In this document: one piece after another, positions 18,850 to 21,846 of the stretch
Position numbering within the stretch: position 1 is the stretch's first letter
Layout: the number at the start of each line of letters is the position of its first letter
Program-made: the position numbers and the translations under genes
Notes under the pieces: model-generated
What the model was told of the DNA's origin: nothing
Seen by the model: only the letters and a program-made list of their open reading frames with translations
Database searches by the model: none
Assembly (NCBI GenBank): GCA_003427395.1
Contig: BFEA01000175.1
Coordinates: 2,558,857-2,580,702 of the forward strand
Direction: 5' to 3'
Length of the DNA stretch: 21,846 bases
DNA from: Chara braunii
Taxonomy: Eukaryota; Streptophyta; Charophyceae; Charales; Characeae

Positions 18850-18885
18850 TTCCAACAAGGCGCAGCTCCCCACCAATGGAATTGA
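18841..18885 (-). CDS. Upstream exon of the minus-strand spliced gene
   Basis: This 45-nt segment lies between a pyrimidine-rich acceptor (TTTTTTCTGTCTCTTCACCC...GGTGAAG, AG 18887-18886) and the strong donor GGTCG|GTGAGT. In the frame that fits the next exon, two bases finish a codon, then NSIGGELRLVGKQV follows, then G is left over. A second frame (SIPLVGSCALLESRS) is also open, so the call depends on the matching phase-1 joins to 18388-18468 and 17192-17246. The next exon upstream is uncertain. A weak candidate is about 19092-19131 on the same strand (frame VFLLFEPAVLKAS), with a good acceptor but a poor donor. Confidence 0.42.
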
Positions 18886-19249
18886 CTTCACCAAAGGGGG
18901 GTGAAGAGACAGAAAAAATTACATCGAAAATTATCTGAGTGGTTTAGACCACCAGTCCCAGCCCCCTCCTCTGGAACTCGCGGCCGTATACGCACTGTGA
19001 TTTCGAAAGGTCAGGGAAGCCACAGCAGAGCATGGGAGGCCTCCGAGTTGTGGGCCAAACAGGCCTCTTTCTAATATTTTCATGTCACACAAGATGCTTT
19101 TAGAACGGCTGGCTCAAAGAGCAAAAAAACGACTGAGAAACCCAAAAATAAAAATAAAAAAATGAAAGCTGTTACGAAGTAACGAAAAAAAAAACTAAGC
19201 AAACACAAAAAGAAATAATGCGATTGCATCTTTCTGTGTGTTCGTGTGT

Positions 19250-19354
<105 letters not shown>

Positions 19355-19495
19355 NCAAAAGGGCTTTCGACCATTTCTATCTGGATGGTAACCAAGGGGA
19401 ATGAAAACATTATTTTGATACACCAAACAACATGTGTGTGTGAGTGTGTTTGTCTGCAAGGGCATAGGTGTGTCACTGTGTCCTTATGGTGTCAG

Positions 19496-19529
19496 CTCTT
19501 ATACACATCTAGATGTGTATAAGAGACAG
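19496..19529. other. Synthetic Tn5 mosaic-end (mate-pair junction) sequence, 34 of 38 nt
   Basis: CTCTTATACACATCT is followed directly by AGATGTGTATAAGAGACAG, that is, two back-to-back Tn5 mosaic ends. This is the circularisation junction left by Nextera mate-pair libraries. The first four bases (CTGT) of the left copy are missing or replaced by TCAG. It is not genomic; the sequence on each side probably comes from loci some kilobases apart. Confidence 0.95.
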
Positions 19530-19567
19530 TCCGTGCTCAAGCCCCCAACGAGGGAACACCCGGGAGC

Positions 19568-19579
19568 TTAACCCACCAG
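19568..19579 (+). repeat. TTAA + CCCACCAG repeat end
   Basis: TTAACCCACCAG resembles the TTAA-ACCACCAG ends at 5679 and 17513. No matching right end is seen downstream. The following 19579-19640 contains short repeats of CAGCAGGTG..CGATACC. Confidence 0.3.
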
Positions 19580-19796
19580 CAGGTGCGATACCTGCTACAG
19601 CAGGTGGGCGATACCGGCCAGGGGTCAGCTGGTAGCATCAGGACCGAACTTCTTCGATGGGCCAGTCACTGTGCCTCCCCTCCGGTCCCCTCCCCCTATG
19701 AACATCAGCAGTCTCTGCTCAATGCCACTCGGGGGGACCAACGGCATATCTCTAGGTGGCGGGCGCCAAGCTTGCCCAGGAAGGTACATGAGGCCA

Positions 19797-19866
19797 ATGG
19801 GGATTGAACCCAAGACCTCCTGAATGCCACTTGCGTGCCTTACCAACTGAGCTAGGCCGCTGGATA
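19797..19866 (-). repeat. tRNA-derived SINE head with A and B boxes
   Basis: On the minus strand, TAGCTCAGTTGG (19854-19843) is an exact Pol III A box, and GGTTCAATCCC (19810-19800) is a B box with one mismatch. They are about 32 bp apart, as in tRNAs. The anticodon arm does not pair properly and the T stem has a mismatch, so this is not a functional tRNA. The SINE body probably extends towards 19530, where it meets the synthetic junction. The open frame across it (LAQLVRHASG) is the familiar translation of tRNA-like sequence and not a gene. Confidence 0.75.
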
Positions 19867-20112
19867 AACAACCATTCTTATATATACCGTCAAATATATA
19901 GTACATACTACATACATTATATACGAATTGTCAACAAGTTCGAAATTTTGATACACGCATTTTCGATGTTATTATAGCCTCCTGACGAGTGGGTGAACCT
20001 CCGACAAAACTGTAACTTTGTCACAGCCCCTCGTTTGTTGTCCTCTTCTCCCTCTTTGCCGACGGTTTACCGGGCAGTTCTGTTTGACGATATACATAAT
20101 ATATGTGTAATT

Positions 20113-20137
20113 AGTAATTAGTAAATTACTAATTACT
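20113..20137. repeat. Perfect 12-bp AT palindrome
   Basis: AGTAATTAGTAA, one base, then TTACTAATTACT. It lies in AT-rich intergenic or intronic DNA (19870-20200) that holds nothing else I can support. Confidence 0.7.
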
Positions 20138-20266
20138 GATTAATAACCATAGAATATAAATGTAATGTTCCAAACATTGCTGGATATAGCAGACACATAT
20201 ACCTCTACGTCAACTTACGTACACAGAGAGAGGGAGTCGTCTCCCATTCTGCACCCTCCTCCCTCT

Positions 20267-20292
20267 CCCCCCCCCCCCCCCCCCCCCCCCCC
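20267..20292. repeat. Poly(C) tract, 26 C
   Basis: This homopolymer is followed at 20341-20369 by an (AAAAT)n microsatellite, and at 20546-20572 by C-runs separated by single A or AC. On the minus strand these last runs are four G-tracts, a potential quadruplex, just upstream of the acceptor for the exon at 20427-20510. Confidence 0.9.
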
Positions 20293-20426
20293 GCTCTCGA
20301 CCAGGAGTGAAGCAAGCGCAGGAAACCACTTGTTATTTGTATAAAATAAAATAAAATAAAATAAAATAAGACATGCCGAGTTGCAAATGACGCCAAGCTT
20401 AGCAAAGGTGACAACAACGGACTTAC

Positions 20427-20510
20427 CGCAACAAGGAATTCTTCACAGACATCCATGTATGTAGCATGACCAAGAGAATCATCCAACATCAGAGTCTGCT
20501 TCACTGTACC
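20427..20510 (-). CDS. Candidate exon, phase 0 at both ends (unrecognised gene)
   Basis: On the minus strand, CATTTTTGAATCTCACCAG (AG 20512-20511) precedes exactly 84 nt. The segment translates without stops in only one frame: it begins GTVKQTLMLDDSLG and ends MDVCEEFLVA, then donor GCG|GTAAGT follows. Being exactly 28 codons long and open in just one of three frames, between good splice sites, makes this the cleanest single exon in the right-hand part. No family is recognised. It lies between the two synthetic junctions, so it may not belong with the exons at 17192-18885; the phases also do not connect directly. Confidence 0.5.
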
Positions 20511-20720
20511 CTGGTGAGATTCAAAAATGTGTCCTCCCTCCCCTCTCCCCCACCCCCCACCCCCCACCCCCCAAAACAAACACGCGCCACCATAAAAAAA
20601 GAATAAGTAAACTAAATGATACATGGGAAATGTTGCTCCTGATGGGAAAAAGATTAGACAACACATATGGAATCTATGGATCCACCCACAACAGTTCTTT
20701 GAGATCAATACAGGAAGTAC

Positions 20721-20828
20721 TCTTCCTCCTAATCCTCCCTTTGACAGGTTGTTCGGTTCGGTCACTCCGGGTAGACTGTGAGCCTGTGTGAGGACCCCGG
20801 CCTCAATCTTCTTATTGGTAATATCAGC
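20721..20828 (-). CDS. Candidate exon upstream of 20427-20510
   Basis: The frame from 20828 reads ADITNKKIEAGVLTQAHSLP, then EPNNLSKGGLGGR, and looks protein-like. The acceptor is CCCAGTGCCCAAG with a T12 run about 30 nt upstream. The donor is uncertain: GGAAGA|GTACTT at 20720 would keep phase 0 and join the 84-nt exon in frame, but it is far from consensus, and the frame stays open well beyond. The exact 3' end is a guess. Confidence 0.27.
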
Positions 20829-21151
20829 CTTGGGCACTGGGCCCTTTTATTATTCAAAAAAAAAAAAAACAGATGATAAGTGGCTGGTTTTGGAAGGTAA
20901 TGTCGGAAACAATCCATATGAGGGGAAGTACTTTAACGGTTTAACCTCAAAAGTGTGAAAATTCGAAAATGAAAACTAGATTGACATTTGGAGTTTGAAG
21001 TTTGAACTAAATTATTACGACAAACGGCCAATGACACTGCCACTGCTGCTCAGCAGAACTGGATCACACAACAGGTATATAGTACATACTGTGCATGCAT
21101 TTTTATGTGCAAGTCTGAGTGTGAGCGTTTGTGTGTGCAAGTGTGGATTTG

Positions 21152-21226
21152 CGTGTTATAGAGTTTCCCCACAACAGCCCCAATTCCACCCAGATGAATA
21201 GATTCAGAATCAAAGCAGTCTTTGTC
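21152..21226 (-). CDS. Candidate exon with a decayed duplicate upstream
   Basis: After acceptor GTTGTCTGCAATAG (AG 21228-21227), the minus-strand frame reads DKDCFDSESIHLGGIGAVVG and stays open. A donor could be GTT|GTGGGG at about 21172, which would keep phase 0 with the next exon at 20828. The same segment is duplicated at 21403-21471. No family is recognised, and (TG)-rich sequence downstream suggests the exon is short. Confidence 0.32.
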
Positions 21227-21402
21227 CTATTGCAGACAACGAGAGCATTTCAGATGAGACAGTCCAACATATGAAAGCAATTTTATAATTAGACAGTTTT
21301 TTTGGTTGTCCTTGGGGTACCCCTTCCATTTGTTCTTGCATCTCCCCTTTTACTGTGCCCCTTACGTACAAGGCTGTTCACACGTGTGTGTGTGTGTGTG
21401 TT

Positions 21403-21471
21403 TTAGATTTTCCCCGCAACAGCCCCAATTCCACCCAGGTGAATAGATTCAGAATTAAAGCAGTTTTTGTC
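21403..21471 (-). pseudogene. Decayed direct duplicate of the 21152-21226 segment
   Basis: About 75 bp (minus strand, starting GACAAAAACTGCTTTAATTC) matches 21152-21226 with a handful of substitutions. These change two aspartates to asparagine and a valine to alanine, and create a TAA where the other copy has tyrosine. The pyrimidine tract of the acceptor is replaced by a poly(A)-rich run on this strand. The two copies are about 245 bp apart. Confidence 0.55.
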
Positions 21472-21535
21472 CTTTTTTTTTTTTTTTTCTCTTTTTTCCT
21501 CTTCTTCTTCTTTTTTTTTTAATAATTAATCCAAA

Positions 21536-21554
21536 GGTACTAGTGGTTTAAGCC
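21536..21554. repeat. Copy of the GGTACTGGTGGT-TTAA repeat end
   Basis: GGTACTAGTGGTTTAAGCC differs by one base from 5938-5956. It is another end of the TTAA-bounded family; the matching other end is not identified. Confidence 0.55.
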
Positions 21555-21640
21555 GTCTTCGTCCAGTAGCGGAGGTGATAAGAGCACCCCCCTCTATCGA
21601 GGCCCCCGTCGGCTGCTCCAATCTATTGGTGGGGAGCAAC

Positions 21641-21774
21641 ACCTGCTGGAAACCAGGTCCAGTGTCCCTTATGACAAATGCACCACCTGCTGGAAACCGG
21701 GCCCAGTGTCCCATATGAGCAATGGACCACCTGCTGGAAACCAGGTCCCGTGTCCCATATGACCAATGGATCAC
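21641..21774. repeat. 44-bp minisatellite, three units, cut off by adapter
   Basis: Units starting ACCTGCTGGAAACCAGGTCC occur at 21641, 21685 and 21729. A fourth starts at 21773 (ACCTG) and is interrupted within five bases by the synthetic junction. The unit is related in inverse orientation to 18730-18849. Confidence 0.85.
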
Positions 21775-21812
21775 CTGTCTCTTATACACATCTAGATGTG
21801 TATAAGAGACAG
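21775..21812. other. Complete 38-nt Nextera mate-pair junction adapter
   Basis: CTGTCTCTTATACACATCT is followed immediately by its exact reverse complement, AGATGTGTATAAGAGACAG. This perfect double Tn5 mosaic end is the known junction sequence of Nextera mate-pair libraries. It is a library artefact in the assembly and not an insertion in the genome. Confidence 0.98.
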
Positions 21813-21846
21813 GATCAGATCATGGGAAAAACTTCTGGCCATCACT
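21813..21846 (+). mobile_element. LINE ORF2 fragment joined by the adapter
   Basis: All 34 bases are identical to 14347-14380 of the LINE in this window, in the same orientation. It marks where a mate-pair read from a LINE copy was fused to the contig. Confidence 0.95.

Noticed and set aside
19625-19906. 93-codon minus-strand frame
   Set aside because: Its readable part is the conventional translation of a tRNA-derived SINE head, not a protein gene.
21641-21774. Regularly spaced repeats considered as a CRISPR array
   Set aside because: Whole 44-bp units repeat without unique spacers, and the host is a eukaryote; this is a minisatellite.

Overview
The window is nuclear DNA from a eukaryote with introns and many repeats. 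A green-lineage (plant or charophyte/green algal) source is plausible but unproven. Supporting signs are GT-AG introns with pyrimidine tracts, AATAAA signals, long (CT)n and (C)n tracts, TTTAGGG-like motifs, tRNA-derived SINE heads, and a U2 snRNA fragment whose 5' end matches my recollection of plant U2. There is no bacterial or viral gene content, no CRISPR array and no rRNA.

Layout. (1) 1-1602: candidate 3' part of a + strand gene (exons 191-291 and 1335-1432, AATAAA at 1597), interrupted by small duplications, an inverted repeat and a (CT)n tract. (2) 2103-7380: repeat-rich intergenic DNA with a truncated U2 retrocopy, tRNA-like remnants, two copies of a 111-bp foldback element, a TTAA-bounded repeat family, small hairpins and a purine-rich stretch. 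(3) About 7545-15013: one degenerate, nearly full-length LINE of the L1/Tx1 type. Its ORF1 has a CCHC zinc knuckle and its ORF2 has an APE endonuclease, a reverse transcriptase (FADD) and a C-terminal zinc finger; both are broken by stops and frameshifts. (4) 15813-16897 (+) and 17192-18885 (-): 3' ends of two convergent spliced genes. Both are inferred from splice sites, open frames and matching intron phases; neither product is recognised. (5) 18730-21846: minisatellites, (GA)n, a tRNA-derived SINE and further candidate exons on the minus strand.

The most important practical point is that two synthetic Tn5/Nextera mate-pair junction sequences are embedded at 19496-19529 and 21775-21812. After the second one, the last 34 bases exactly repeat LINE bases 14347-14380. 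The contig is therefore probably chimeric at both points, and the blocks 1-19495, 19530-21774 and 21813-21846 should not be treated as neighbours.

I found no new multi-gene biological system. The more original observations are the phase-consistent spliced genes, the TTAA-bounded repeats with ACCACCAG ends, the two-copy foldback hairpin and the U2 retrocopy. All exon calls come from reading by eye and need transcript support.
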